This document shows, in pieces, positions 24,236 through 38,500 of a DNA stretch of 64,000 nt. A program made the translations under genes and the position numbers. Numbering within the stretch: the first letter of the stretch is position 1; each line of letters starts with the position of its first letter. Source of the stretch: Numida meleagris (Eukaryota > Chordata > Aves > Galliformes > Numididae); contig NC_034424.1 in NCBI RefSeq assembly GCF_002078875.1, positions 6,122,793-6,186,792 on the forward strand, read 5' to 3'. A model generated the notes under the pieces. The model had not been told where the DNA came from. It saw only the letters and a list, made by a program, of their open reading frames with translations, and did no database searches.

Positions 24236-27200
24236 CTGTCAAGAACAAGAGAAGGACAAACAAGGTGAAGGACAGCCAATGGCGTCTGAATTCACAAGAC
24301 CATCATGTTAACAGCTTAAGTTGATGCAATTTCAGTTTGCAATATTTTACAGACCGAACAAAATAAAAGATCTGAAAACATTGTGCACATTATGAGGAAG
24401 AGACAGACCATAAAGCGCAGAACAAACATTCATTTGCGACTGAAAATGTATGAATTCACAGAATTCCCCTGCGCAGGCACGACACAGCCAGGCAACTCTC
24501 TCCATTTTATAAACAACACAACTCAATAACTTGTCAAAAACAATGAGCAAATGTGATTAGTTTCAGTGTATTCTATATTCTCCAATGCGAGTCCATTTAG
24601 GGAAAATAATTTGAAAGAAGAATCAGACTCTTCTAATGCTAGCTTTTAAAAGCATGCCATGAGCTTAATGTAAAACACTTTAGGTCCAATAAGAATTTAA
24701 AAATATTTACAAGATAAAAGAGTGGGAGAATAGCAATTACAGCTACAACAGTAAAAATCTTACACTTTGAAAGGTTTCATTTTCTTCTGTAGTAATTGCA
24801 AAGGGCAAACAATAAAAGCAGCATCTTGGTCTGTCACAATGTAACAGCAGAAATAAGCCTAAATTACAGTATCGACAAAAATACAATAATGAAGATGTTT
24901 TAATCTAAAAATCAATTTAACATTCAAAGATGAACTTATACTTCATTACTGTTAAAATGTCCAGTACGGATTTTGTCCTTGTGTTCTGCTGTACAAATAT
25001 TATTTTGAGTTTTCACTCATCCTCAAGAGCACAAAATTGCTCTTTAGTCTCCTAGTCAGCACCAGGTACTCATGCTGCAGCAAGGTGGGAGCTAGTAGTC
25101 GTTAGCAGAAATTAAAAAGGAAAAATCTACAACAAATCAATAAAGACGCAGGGTGACTGATTTCTTTGGGAATGGATTTATCTGCTGAGGTTAGCAGTAA
25201 GAAGATGATTGCTCTCGCATGTGTTCATCTAAACTGGATGAAGTGATGGAACACAGACAGCAGAAAACAGGCGATGCCAACGCTGATGGACTGTGCTGGA
25301 GGACAGAGGGCTAGGATGGGAAATGGGGGTAGGAATGGAGAGACAGCACAGGGCTTTTTAGAACAGTCGCCCAAACTGCTGTAAATACCACTTTTCCATT
25401 TTAAAGAACTATACAGCAGGACAGTTACGGATCCTAAAAAGAAGTGATGACAACTCATTGGTGTGGGATGTGGAGAAAGCAACTCCAGGCCAGAAGAGTT
25501 AGAGCAACAGGGAAGGATGAGTTGACAACAACAGACAGATCAAGAAAAAGAGAAGGGAAAAAGAAGTCAATGACAGCCTTCAAGATGACAGGCTGCCAGG
25601 CATGATTTTGCAGAAACATAAAGGAAAAAAGCAAGCCAGAAGAAATTTTTGAAGAAAAAATATGTTGCAGACATAGGGTAGCTTGCAACAAGGCCTGATC
25701 TATGCCCACAGCACAAATAGCTTTTCCTGATTCTTACTTTCTTCCATCACACTGGGACTTCATGGAAGTGTATGGAACTACCCAGTGTTCTCAGGCAACC
25801 CTATGAGGTCCCAGTTGCTGTGAATTTAGGCCTAAAGGTGGCATTTACTGAGATACTCTGTAACAAGACCTAGCTGGCCTGCAAGTAAAGGAAAGTAGCA
25901 GAGGTATTTCTGCAGTGTATCAGCTACGTTAAAAATACAGTCCCAGATGCAGCTGCTCTACGCTGCTGATCAACTGCTGGAATCAGAAGAACTATTCTGT
26001 CGTAACAACATCATTAATTAGAAACAAGAGGAGAAAGTGGAGACACTCTGAAAAAAGCTGTCAGCACATTCAGAGTTAACTGGTTTTTTATTTACTCTTT
26101 TCTACCTTAGTAAGAGCAGCAGCTTTCTAGGATACATGCCTACTGAGAGAACTGACTCAATCTCACACTGTGCAATTATATACAGTAAAATTCAAAGGAG
26201 AAAAATTTTTTTAAACAAAACAGAAATCTTCTTAATGAAGAGCAAAAAGGCAGTCCCACAAACTCCCAGACACGGCTCTATATGTAATATTTTCTATTTT
26301 CATTCCCTTCACACACTTCAGTGGATGCTCACTTCTTTCCTCTTCCCCTGCATTCCGCATTCATATCTCATATTGCTGCCAGGCAGAAAAAAAACTTGGA
26401 TGAAGTTGCTCTGAAGCCTGTGTGGGATGTTCCTGAAAATCCTCAGAGTTAGTAGTCACACGTAACAAACTGGAAAGTCCCATGTTTGGCACTCCAGCTT
26501 GCTCGCATGCACATCCCGCTGCCCTCAAACCTCCCCACCAGGCTGACCTGCACGAATCCTCTCGCAATGCTTCTGCATCAGCTCACCGCCTTTCACAGGT
26601 CATCCGTTTTCACAGCCTTCCAGCCGTTCACTTTTCACTTTCAGAAGCTGTCACTGTTACCCGGATCGCAGCTATTATCCATCATGCAAAACTGAAAGGC
26701 CACATTTTGCAGATTGGAACAGGACAGCAGCTCAGATGGCCCACTTGCTGAATGCCAAACAAGCAGGGTCACTGCCTTCCCTCATCTCCTGCATCTGGAA
26801 GAGCTGCATAAAGCCGCCCTTAAGAAACACTTCAGAGTGAGTTCCCTATTGAGTAGTTCCCTAGTGTTGGAATCTCTGCTCACACCACGGTATTAGCAGT
26901 GAACTAGCAGTCTGGCATCGAAACAGAATACTCTCCTATTCTGTGCTGCTGTTGCATGGAATGGAATGGCGTGGAATTCCTATAGGTTTTATAGAGGTTG
27001 GAAGAGAAATCAGGACTTTCTGACAATTGTGGCAGGATCGTATCAAAAGGAATAACAGGAACAGTACATGAGTTAAGTCCCAAGAAATGTAGAAGAAGCA
27101 TAGCTCTGATAAATTACAGTTCATCACTTTTAACAGTACAGAAACACTGAGGCAAGCAGTACAAAGAACAACTATCACCAGGCTGGACGATGCAGCTACA

Positions 27201-30200
27201 CATGGGAGGCAAAAGGATGCCCCATAGCTCTTTAAAGGATAAAGCACATTTGCTGCTGTACACAAGAAATGAGGTACCTTTCATTTTTCCCTCTAATAAT
27301 CAAGACTCCTAACTGTTTTCAGGATGTAATGTTTCTGTTCACCCTGACCACATTTTACATATCACGTTTTCTAGCCAAAAGTTTTCTTTTGATGTCTGCT
27401 GAATGCAGGCAACCAAAGCCCACGTACCAAAGAGACGTGCATGGAGTGTAACGTACACCTTTGGTTGCAGAGCTGCATCCCCACAGATCACCTGAAAGAA
27501 GGGAACAAAAACCCAATGGCTCTGATACAAAAGCAATCAGAGTGTTCTGCTCTGAACTCCGGGAGCGCAGGGCTCTGTGCTGGAGGTCAAGGCTCACCCT
27601 GCTCTAACAGGCATAACACACACCTGCACTGCCACGGATACCAACTGCACGAAGGTTCCCCACTAGACAGAAAGGATACCTTTCCATTGCGACAAAAAAG
27701 GCAACAATTTCCTTTCTAAGCCAACTTCTCCCATTAAATTGCAACCTCTTCTGTCGATACCCTGTTAAGACAGCGCTTGGCTTTTTAATATTTTGCCTGT
27801 AGGATATATGCCAACTTGTCCTTGATGTAGAAAATTTTAATTCAAATCAATACGTGTACAAGGTCACTTAAAAATTCAATTAATATGAATGAAAAAATAC
27901 GCCCCACAGTTCTGCGAGCTGAAAATGGAACAGCTGCGAGTTAAATACTTCTGCTGCCTCTGTTTTGGTCTGTGTAAAAACAATGCGCTTAGCACTGGCT
28001 TTTAACTAAAGTGCACTGAATTCAGGCAGTGAAGTTATTCGTAATGCCCCTGCTTCCTAAAACGGCAGGCACCAGACGAAGGTAGGACAGGCAGCTGATT
28101 GAAATCTGCAATATTATGCAGCTTTCCTGACAAAAATATAGAAAATAAAAATCTTGAAATATCCCAGCTTTAAAAATATTTTGTCTATCGCTAAGATAAC
28201 TCTCAAAGAGCAGATGACAGATGCTGTATGCCAAGACTGGGGGAGGGGAAACGGAATAATCAGTGAAAATGCTTCAGATAATTTCTTGTGAGACTGCTAA
28301 AAACGTTCCCAGTTAGCACCGCTCACCGATTGGAGAGGAAAGAAATACCTTTCCAAATGAGTCAGTATCAGGGCCAAAATTAATCTACAAAATGAAAAGG
28401 ATCAGAATTCATTTGCCACACCAGAATTCTGCCTGGAAGAAAGAGCTCGCTACACACCCCTTAATTTTGCCTCTTCATTGGAATGGATAGCAAATGAAAG
28501 GCCCTTTTATAAACGATTTGAGAATGTTTGTTATTGCATTTTTCTCTTCAGATTTATCTGGAAGTTTAATATTAGGAGAAAGTGTGCTGACGGCACCAAG
28601 CTCCAGCACCTCGCGGAAGAATCCCAAAGCTCCAGACTTCCCCTCAGCATCCCAGGGAATTTGCTGCTGATCCGACGTGCAGATGCTCTGCATTGCAGAG
28701 CTGAAAGAAAGAAAACATTAGTTTCAGTGAACAGGGTACCACCCTGCTAGTACAGAAAGGACCACGAGTTTGCACGAGGTTTTTATCCAGCTTTCAAAAG
28801 AACAAGGCAACATCAAAGCAGAGACGCAACCGAGCTGCACGCACTTCCAGCAAAAGGCCAGGCACCTGCTCCGCCTGGCACAGCCAGCCAGAAGCCTTCC
28901 CACCCACTCCTACATCTATCTTACTAATCACTACAATGGCTGGAAATCCTCTTTATATATATATTGAAAAAGAAGGTTCTGTGTTCACTATATAAATCAA
29001 CCTCCCCCCCCCAAACCTTCAGCTAGGTTCCTTTTCCCCGTGTCTCATCTGCTGCTGGTATCAACGCTGCGCTTTCCCTCACATGCTCATTATTCTTTAA
29101 TGATGCCTATTTGTAAATAGCAAGATAAGATGCAATTAAGCTATTAGAGTCTAAATAAACAAACATACTAATTAGTTCTTTACAAGGAAGTCTTTCTCCC
29201 TTTTTTTTTCCCCTCCTTATTTTAATGTAGGGGCTGGAATTTGCCTTTCATTAATCTAACCTAATTGCAATAGTGCACGATAAAAAGTTAACATAAATAA
29301 AGGATTAAAATGATTTTGCCACATTAAGGATAAGCTGATGGTGCTCTCCTTTAGTACCATGGCACATTCTGCTAATAAAGCAAACTGCCACCCAATGGTG
29401 TTGTGCCAGCAGCCAATATGGATTGGTGATGCTGGACCAGCACTGCCATGGAAGGCAAAATGGATTTTATCTCTTTCTACCCTAAATTACAGCACAGCAG
29501 GAACTTTACAGGGATGAAAACGGCATCTGATCGTGCAGAACAAAAAACTGCAAGAACACTTGTAACTGCAGGTCACAATTTCCCTCCTCCAGTTTTTCAA
29601 CCTCTCCCAAGACTGGGGTGTCTTGAACAAGAATCAGTTGGGGCCTTTTCTAATGGACAAACAGACAATTCCAGAATCCATTTTTTTCCCCTAGGAAATC
29701 ATGATGATTTCATGTAAAACACTGATAAACAAAATTCAGACATAAGAAATTATTCCGATTTAGTGAACAGATGTCTAGCCTATTTGCAATTAATACAGCC
29801 CCCACTTCCATACAATCAGACTGTTTAAAATGCTTGGAACAAGATTTGAAAGTTGAAATGCAAAATGTGTCTGATTTTACTGAGAATGAACAGAAACTGT
29901 GCAAAAAATGTTCCATGTTTTTATAGGAAAAATCTACTAAAAATTTAGACATCTGTATAAATGCATAAAATGTCTCCAACATCAGAAAGTTTGTAAGATA
30001 ACGAGAAAACAAGAAATGGCAATTTCTGAAACGAGCTTTGCTTTGGCAGAAACAACTTTTCCAATTGAGAGTTAGTTGCACAGAGCATTATGCTTCAGAA
30101 ACAGCTCAAAATACAGAAAGCTATTCATTATTGGTAAAAATATTTACCTTGTGCTCCTAATTTGGAGAGCAGTGACTTTACATAGATTAACAAACACTGG

Positions 30201-33200
30201 GGAGACAAAGATGCTTGAAGACCAAGTGGCTCCTGGACCATGACAAGAGCAGAAGTTGCTATGCTTGCCTAGGACTGGCTAGGTGCGTGGCCCTAAAGAA
30301 GTCCATTTGGGGCCAATATTTACTGTATTGTAAAATACTTCTGACATGAAAGGAATGAATTGTATTCAGGAGTTAGAAGTTTCACACTGAAAAAAATAGC
30401 ATAAATGCTGGTAACAGAAACAAGGTATGCGAAACAGCCACACAACGGTGATACCTCACAGATACTTCATTAGAAAAAAATAAAGTATATCTTGGAATAC
30501 AACTATTTAATACCATCAAAAATTCATTAATTAAAAATCAATTTGTGTTTTCTTAACACGAGATGAGGTTTCTCTCTTTATAGTTCCTGGCAGTTGACCA
30601 ACAAAATCTCACAAAAGTCTTAAGAAGGCCTCAGTTCCCTCTGCTGCTGCTGCAAATTAATTTTGCATAACACTGTTATTAAAGCTGATAAAATTCTATG
30701 TTTAGTCTTTTTTTATGCATAGCGCGATTAAAAGATTAATAGAAAAATCACTAGTGAAGATTGGGATTAAACAGCACCTTGAAATGGTAAACTGCTTTTA
30801 AAGTCGGCTGAGGATTTCACACAGCTCTGAAAGGTTTCAATTATTTATGTGTTTGGTCTGTGTAGCATAAATCCAGACTAATGAGGTACAATTGCTGTGT
30901 ATAAATCTACAACACAAAAACTCCTTATTGTCTGGGGGAAGCAGTAACCTCGAAGGAGCAGGCGGCAGAAACCTTTCAAGGCACAGCATTCACTGCTCAC
31001 AGGAACACTCTCTTCCCCCCTCCCTTCAAGTTCTCAGCTTATGGAAGAGCTGTACTCTGCCGAGGGAGAGCCCAGCTTCGTGCAGAGGTTACCAGGCCCA
31101 GGACTCAGACAGCAGCTCCCGCAGCTGGTAATTACCCCTCTAGAAACATGCAGGCTCTGAAAGCCCCACCACCACAGCTAAGGCCATAACTTGGTTTCCA
31201 CGTACACATGACGATGGGCACCAAGCAGTCTGGGGCTGAAATTTTCTCAGTTAGATCTCTTTTTTTTTCCTGAAGATGATTTTGAGGCAGTTTGCAGCTA
31301 TTCTGAAGTTTCGAAGAATCTCACAGGCACGCCCTGATCCTTCTTCCCCGCCTCCTTCCAATAGTTTGCACATTCTTAAAATATATATCCTGCTTATCAG
31401 TGCCTCTGATGACGAATGTGTGTGTCTCTGGCAAACCAAAGGATTGAAGATGTCTTAGTATAAGAACTACACCTCTATGGCAAAGATCTTCATAAGCAAC
31501 GGCAGGTATGATATGAACAGTACAAGAGTGAAAATGGTTCAGATTACGGTTGGCTAATTATCTCTGGACAAACTGTATGGCCGTGAAATATTTTTAAACA
31601 AAACAAGCATTATCTGAATCCTTTGCTACTGTGGTAAATCACTGCTGCGGGCGAGCAACTCCACATCTAACTTGGGATGAGTTCAGAGTGAGAAATGACA
31701 AGTTCTGCAGAAACCTCCCTTCTTCTGGGGGAGGTGCTCTTCACACTGCCCGTCCTGCAGCACCTTTTGCTGAATGATTTGTGGCTGAAAACAGCAAAAG
31801 CTTCTGCAGCAGTCGGGGCCAGATGGAAAGTGCCATATTGGCAGCATCAACTGAGACAGATGGGAAAGAGGGAAAACCTGCCTAAAAGAGAAAATGATAA
31901 ACCCATCACAAAATCACATGCAAAAATACTTTAAAAACAGTGGTTTTGATCTCTGATCCAAAGAAAACATGCAATCCACTGGCTCAATACAGGGCTGTTG
32001 TCTTGTAGCAACAATAATGTCCTTGATTTAGAGACCAACGTTATTTGGTAGGTCATTACTAATTGCAAATGAGGCTTCTTTTGCAGTTACCATTTTTGCC
32101 AATGCACCTTGCTCCCAACCAGTTTTATCCAAGATAACTTACAAAATTTCCTAGTTGTGCCCATTTCTTGGAAAGTATCACCTTTTCTGATCTCAAAAAG
32201 CCATCAGAATCGGAAGGCAACTACTAGGTGCAGAGGGGGACTCTAAGAGAATGGAAATGGTTTCCAAGCAAGGAAGTAAAACAGTGAAATAGTTAAATAT
32301 AAAGTCAGCTTAACAGCAAATGCAAAAGCTTCCATGACTTAGAGCTTCTTAAGACTGCACTGATGAATTCAATTCTTTTATGGAATATGTTGTTCCACTT
32401 GGTGAATCCAACAATTGCAGATTAAATGATTTAATGCCAGTGGAAGCCAGCTGTGTATTTTAACCTCTGACTCAGTTAATCTCTGGCAAATATTGGGCTG
32501 CTCAAAGGAAGTTAATAGTAAGATGCTAAAGAATTGATTAATTAAAATGGAATGTAATCACTGCTATACTTATTATTGAGACACTAACAGAAACTTTGAA
32601 AAATGGAGGCAAAATCTAAAAATAATGGAGTATTCAATTCAACAAACACTAAAAAAACCAAATTCTTCATTTGAGAAAGTTGCTTCGACAAAATATCTGA
32701 TTTCTAGATTCACATTATCATTTGCTTGAAAAAAACAACTATACTCACACACACACACACTATACCCAAGCCTTTTGCAGCAGCCTATGTGAGAATGGAA
32801 AATATAAGAGGAAGTGCCACAAACGATCTGTGATGGAAAAGACTGATTTGGTCCCAAATTTTCACTTGGACATAGAATATTTTCCACTTTCATTTAAAAG
32901 GTATCAAAAGATGCGACTTCAGTCTTTTATTCGGCTGCAGGAGAATCAGCTTCCAAGTGCCATGCTGTAAGAGTTCAGCAGACCCTATTTCTGTGCTGCT
33001 GTCCCAGAGTAAAAACTTTACAGACTCGGCTCTTGCTATAAGCACAACAGCTGCCTGTGAAAATTGATGCGAACAATAGGCTCTTCTGGAATGAAATCTT
33101 GCTTGGTCAGGCAGAAATAAGTTGAATGTATTGGACTTGTTTATCTATAATCAGGCCTTTACTGCTCATTTACTTCAAAGGCAAATTCTTGACTTCATCA

Positions 33201-33581
33201 TAAAACAGAAATCCATTGGACCAAGAGCAATTTGAACAAATTTAGACAAAGGAAACCAATACGATTTCTCTCTTCCTCCTACCGCTTCTTTTTCTTCTTA
33301 ATTATCACAATTGAGATACGCTCATTGCCAAGACTGCTGAAGAACACAGTATCTGAGCTCACCTTCATATTTCTACAATCTTATTTAACAATAAAAAGCA
33401 TTTAAAGGTGAAATTCTTTTTATCATCCATGTGCCTAAAAGCAAAAGAGATCTTACACCGCTGGGTCAAATGAAGAACAGCACGTTTCTGGAAAAAAATA
33501 ATCTTTAATAGCCTGCCTTTTAGAAATAGCAGTTCAAGCCCTTAAGAAATCCATCTGAAAGGACTAAACGATCCAACTCAC
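24236..33581 (-). other. MED27: MED27 intron (9.3 kb)
   Basis: Donor GTGAGTTGGA is next to 33582 and acceptor CTTGACAG next to 24235, phase 0. It includes a short (CA)n run at 32746-32760, small TA runs near 28958, and an AT-rich low-repeat block at about 29080-29430 with homeodomain-like words. No exon, RNA gene or transposon was recognised; open frames are short and without protein character. Confidence 0.88.
32746..32760. repeat. Short (CA)n microsatellite
   Basis: Fifteen bases of uninterrupted CA dinucleotide repeat lie in a MED27 intron. It is short enough to be of low variability. Confidence 0.85.
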
Positions 33582-33675
33582 CAGCAGCATTGCAGAGGTC
33601 CCGTTGGGCCGGGAGAGTTGGATAGACATTTCAGGGAACATCCTGTCAATGCGATTGATCACATCGTCAACGTAC
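33582..33675 (-). CDS. MED27: MED27 coding exon, 31 residues plus a split codon
   Basis: The 94-base exon begins with G, which completes the CAG codon split across the upstream intron. It continues YVDDVINRIDRMFPEMSIQL and then SRPNGTSAMLL, about residues 161-191 of Mediator subunit 27. Acceptor is TTGTTTGGCAG and donor GTGAGTTGGA; entry phase is 2 and exit phase 0. This asymmetry means that skipping it alone would shift the frame, unlike the three exons downstream. From memory the human protein has VISRIDRMF where this one has VINRIDRMF. Confidence 0.97.
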
Positions 33676-35483
33676 CTGCCAAACAACACAACACAGTTAC
33701 ACACGCGCTCCTTGTTGCAGATTATTACTTATTTTTAATGTCCACAGGATTTCCCTGAATTAATTTAATTAGTCTTTGATACATACAAGATAGCAAATAT
33801 GTACAAAATAAAAGCACGAGGAAAAAAAGGAATCAACTGACCCCGAATACAGGCAAACGATGAGCTACACCAAGGTGGATGTTGCTCATACTAATTACTT
33901 CCATAAAGATAAAGAAATATAAAAATACATAGCGTTTTCAAAAAGCAGAAGGTGGGATATAAGTAAACATGGGGTTTTGTTTAAGAGAAAAGTATTTTTT
34001 GTAAAGCACTTTTAAACTGAGCCAGATATCCTTTATTATGTAACATGAAAGTCTGGAGACGTTTGAAACAAAACACAGGATAGAATTTGTCAGACAGCCT
34101 CCCCAGGGATGCTTTGCCCATCAGCGTTATAGGACACCCAGATCAAGGTGTCCTGCTTACTCACAGCACTCATGAATGATAAAATCCAGCAAAACCTCTC
34201 CCACCCTGGAAAGCTGCATTAAAACCTTAATCCGCACCTCCAGTTGAGTAGAAAAGCTTCCCCATTCATTTGAATGACTCATTAACAGCTTGTTTGCTAG
34301 TAAGCAGTCAAAATATCCACAAACCAAGATCTCTCTTAGCATGGTGAACAAGGAGACATATAAATGCTTCGGGATGAGTAATCTGCACATCAACAGATCA
34401 ACAGTACGTGCCTAATTTTAAATGCTACCGAATCCCAAATCCCTTGTGTGTGAATGGAGATGTCTGACAGAGAAGCTGGTGAAAAGAAATTCTGTATTTC
34501 TCCATGAGTATATGGTTAGGAACATACCTCACAGCCTTGGACATTTTAATGCAAATTATTGCAGAACTTAAATTTTCTGAGTTTGGGGTGATAATTTAAA
34601 AACAAATAAAATACAAAGTTGCACGTCATAAAACAAAAGACAAAGTCTACATGCATTAAGGAAGAAAAATTCAAGTAATTTTAAATCACAGAAACAATAC
34701 TCTGGACTCTGGCATTCTATCTGCTTGTATCTCTCTGAAAAACCCCAACGGCCATCTACATTTATCCTCTGACAGTGTGATCCAGGCTGGTCGGAGGTGA
34801 TTAATTCTTCAGCTCTCTCTTAGACCCGATCATTTCTAAATGTCAAACTTGCCTTGACTGTATGCCTTCAAGCTACACTCAAAGCCAACTGCCATTGCAT
34901 GCCACCTGAGCAGGAGAAAGAGATCCTTGTTTTTTCTTTCAGAAGAGACTGGTGTCTGGCAGAACAGGGAGCTGCGAGCTTGCCCAACGTCCTGCCCTGA
35001 AGTAAACCCACACATAAAGCTAAGCAACTAGGTCAAAAGTTGATACAAAACAGAAATCTTTTGAAGACTATTGATCGCACTAACTCAATGTTAACTTCTA
35101 TCTGGGGTTTGGAATTGGTTTTGTAATGTTCAAGAAAACCAACCCAACAAAAAATAACCAACAGAAATCCGTGTTACTTTGGCAAGGCACAGCAGCTACA
35201 GGGTTTTTCCCCACAGGTGGCCTGGCCTTTTCCTTTCTTTCTCAATCAAGAGAATCCCAGAGAAAATCCACGAGCCCTTCGCCTTTATTTAAAAGCAGAC
35301 ATCAGCATTTCCTGAGGACGCATCAGACCAGAAGGGTTCTTCAAAGATTCACAAATAATTACTGAATTAGCCTGACTGCACAATGGCCTCAAATACAAAA
35401 GGACGGACAGCCTAACGGACTGCAAAGCTCTTCTAGAGCCCTGCCCTTCAGAGAGGACATCTGGTAAAACACCTTGTGAAGTA

Positions 35484-35554
35484 GGGTTAGGGTGAGGTTG
35501 GACTTGATGGTATTGAAGGACACTTCCAACCTGAGCAATTCTATGGTTCTGTGA
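35484..35554 (+). mobile_element. CR1-like LINE 3' end fragment
   Basis: The stretch gaggttggacttgatggta...cacttccaacctgagcaattctatggttctgtgat fits the 3' terminus of avian CR1: ggttggacttgatg, then cttccaacct, then two copies of a degenerate terminal octamer (attctatg, gttctgtg). It lies in plus orientation, antisense to MED27. The 5' boundary is not clear; sequence before 35480 does not look like CR1 consensus, so the copy appears severely 5' truncated. Confidence 0.75.
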
Positions 35555-38500
35555 TGGGTATGATAAGTCAGAAGCAGCACGACAATGTGGAAGTGTAACT
35601 GGTGACGATTTTAGAGCAAACTGAAGAACATACAATAAAGATGAGATACAGAGCGATCCCAAAGCTGTCTGGAAAGAGGGTCAGAGAAAAAGCAGCTCTC
35701 TGGAACTCATTTTGCAGAACTGAAATGCATTAATTTAGTGCCAAAATAAGCAGAGTCACAATTTACACATCTCTATCCAGCAAGTTACAGCTCAAAAATA
35801 TGATGGCTCCTATTTATGTTACAGAACTTCTTACAGCCTCTCAGAGAAGTGTAGCACTTAAGGAGAAAAGTTTAATTTTACTTCTGCTATGAGCACTTCC
35901 AGTGTACTCACCACGTCTCAGTTCTCTCCTTACAAAAGACGCTGGTTGGAATGAGCATTTACAGACACAAGTAGTAACAGAGCAGGGAAAAGCACATGGA
36001 AATAGATTTGCTGAAATGCTAGGCGTATCTTCAGCTTAAGAAAGAAGTACACTGAACTCTCAGAATTACATACAAGCTGAAATCACGGCGGTAAATTCCC
36101 CTCTTGCCCTGAAACAGTCGTTCTTTCACCTACAAAGAGTTGAGAAGAGTGTCTGGAGAGGCAAAGGATGCTCCAGCAGGCCTGAAGACAGACTGCAAAA
36201 GACCATTCCCAGCAGTCCCCACATGCAGTCACAGTGCAGTATTTGAACTCGTTACAGATGGAATTTAATCTCTTATTCCTCTATGAGAGGAAAAAAAACC
36301 AAACCAATACACGAACACCTGATAATTTTTAATACCCTCAGTTAGTGCCACTCTACTGAAAAGAGCTTCAAGAAACCTCACCGTGACTGCGTCCTGACCC
36401 GTATGGGTGCACGTTCTGATCAGTAAATGACAACAGGACTTCCCATCATTACATCCTATCAATATTGCACCAATTTTGCTAATGTAATTTTACTAGTCAG
36501 TGGGAGGATTTTTAAAGAAGCTCTAATAGCAGGTTTGTACCAACTTCCCCGTCCCATTTTTCTCATCCTTCTCTCCCTCTTGACATAGATTCATGGTTTT
36601 TAAGGAGGTTTTCAAATTATTTTTGAACAGAAAATCTTTATTTTAAAAAATGATAAATAGTACCAATCAGCGGTATGCATCTGAATGTGCAACTGAACCC
36701 TGTCCAGTAAGATGAGACCTGACATCAGAGATTCTCCAAGGCTGTCAACATTATAAATTGTTATTTCCATTTTAATGCACTAGGGTACTTCTTAGTATAA
36801 ATATGCTGTATTAATACTGCAGAGGTCAAATGCACCAATCTACCCCAAGAATACCAGCAAAGACAAGAACGAATTCTGAATGTTAACATGCAAAAGAAAG
36901 CTTTTTTTGTTGTGAACATATATGATAAAACAATGCTAGAATAAAGCAACAGAGATAATCTTTGAAAAATTGGCAACAGGCATGTATGTAAATCCTTCAG
37001 TCCATATTAGAGGAACAATGCCTGGAACTGACAGAAAAAAACTTCTGAAGCCAATTATAAAATACTGGTTATAATGGATTAATTAGCTATGCAAGCCAGA
37101 TGAGACGTTTCATGCTAAAACATCAGGCTGACAACATAAAAATAATTCAGGAACTATCTTTGCAGACAGACACTCTTTGATTCACACCTAGGCCCCTCAT
37201 AACACAGAAATATGAAAAACTAATTCATTATAAAATGCCTTTAATTCCGCACTGGACAGATGGCTTGGTTCTCCAACGTGACCTCTCTCTCTCTCTGCTT
37301 TTTTATATTTATTTTTTTTTTATCTTTACTGGATCAGATCCAGCGATCCAACGTTAGTGTGATGTTTAGCAGCTTAGACAAGATTTAAATAGCATTTATC
37401 CCACACAGTATTTCACTTGCATGCTGTTCACTTTTTCCACTCAACATTACCATTTAAAAATCAGAAATATAGGTGTTTGCAACCAGTTTTGGAGGAGATC
37501 TTTCAAAAGAAGAACATTCTGCTAAATGATTGTGGAGAGAGCCAGACAGATGTCTGTAATACAGTGGAGCTTCACTGCTCCTGAATCGCCCGGTGGAAAA
37601 CACTACGTATGGGATGAAGAGAAGCTCTTGATTCTGTTCAATCTGTGATTTGTGGCATTCTGGACAGCAGAAGGGGAAGCTCTCCACACATTCCGTCACT
37701 TACTAGCACAGTACCTACCTGCTCCCACACTTCTGGGGAGGGTTTTTTGTTACTGTTTACATCAGAGCTAATAACTTCTTTTTATAAAGAGAGTAAATAG
37801 CTTTCAGACAAATTGATTGGATATTATATTTTAAAACATACAGTCACAGTTCTAGCGTGATTTATTAACCACAGAATTAAAGTTTTAATTTGATTCAGCC
37901 ACCTGCTGAGCTAGTCTCTGCAGGTAGCAAATTCAAGTTGATAGAAGGCTTTTGAGAAGCATCAATTAACAAGAGTTATTAAAACAGTGACCTCTGCCAG
38001 CTTTTGTGAAATGACACTTCCTGCTTGGGTAGGCAATGAAGAGCATGAAAAGGAATTCAACAACTCTCACGCTGAGAAAGCAGCATCACGCCTCAAGACA
38101 TCTCATTAGGCAGCTGTCACAACCCGTGATATCTATAGACCAACCTGGAAATATCTGCCTCTTTCCCCAACTTCCACAGTTGATCTGTTGCTATTTCAGG
38201 CTCTTACTCTTCCATCTAGAAATTCTAAAAATGCCCGTGTTTCCTCATGCCAGCACTGCAGGCATTTGCCTGTTTTGACCACCTTCTCCTCTAGCCAAAA
38301 ACTCCCTTACCAGGCTGCCTTGTCTTACAGCTGTACCACCGGCCTCTGAACAAACTGCTTTAGTGGTTTCCTCTCTCTTCTCTCATCCAAACACAAAGTT
38401 TCTGTTGGTGAGGACTCCAGCCAGGCTCCTCACTGCAGCCCATCGTGCTTCCCTCTGTTCTTTCACCATCTGCACGCAAACTCTCTCTTCTGCTACTCCT

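Noticed and set aside
35482..35494. gggttagggt, resembling telomere repeat
   Set aside because: Less than two units, and it lies next to or within the CR1-like 3' end; too short to be an interstitial telomere.
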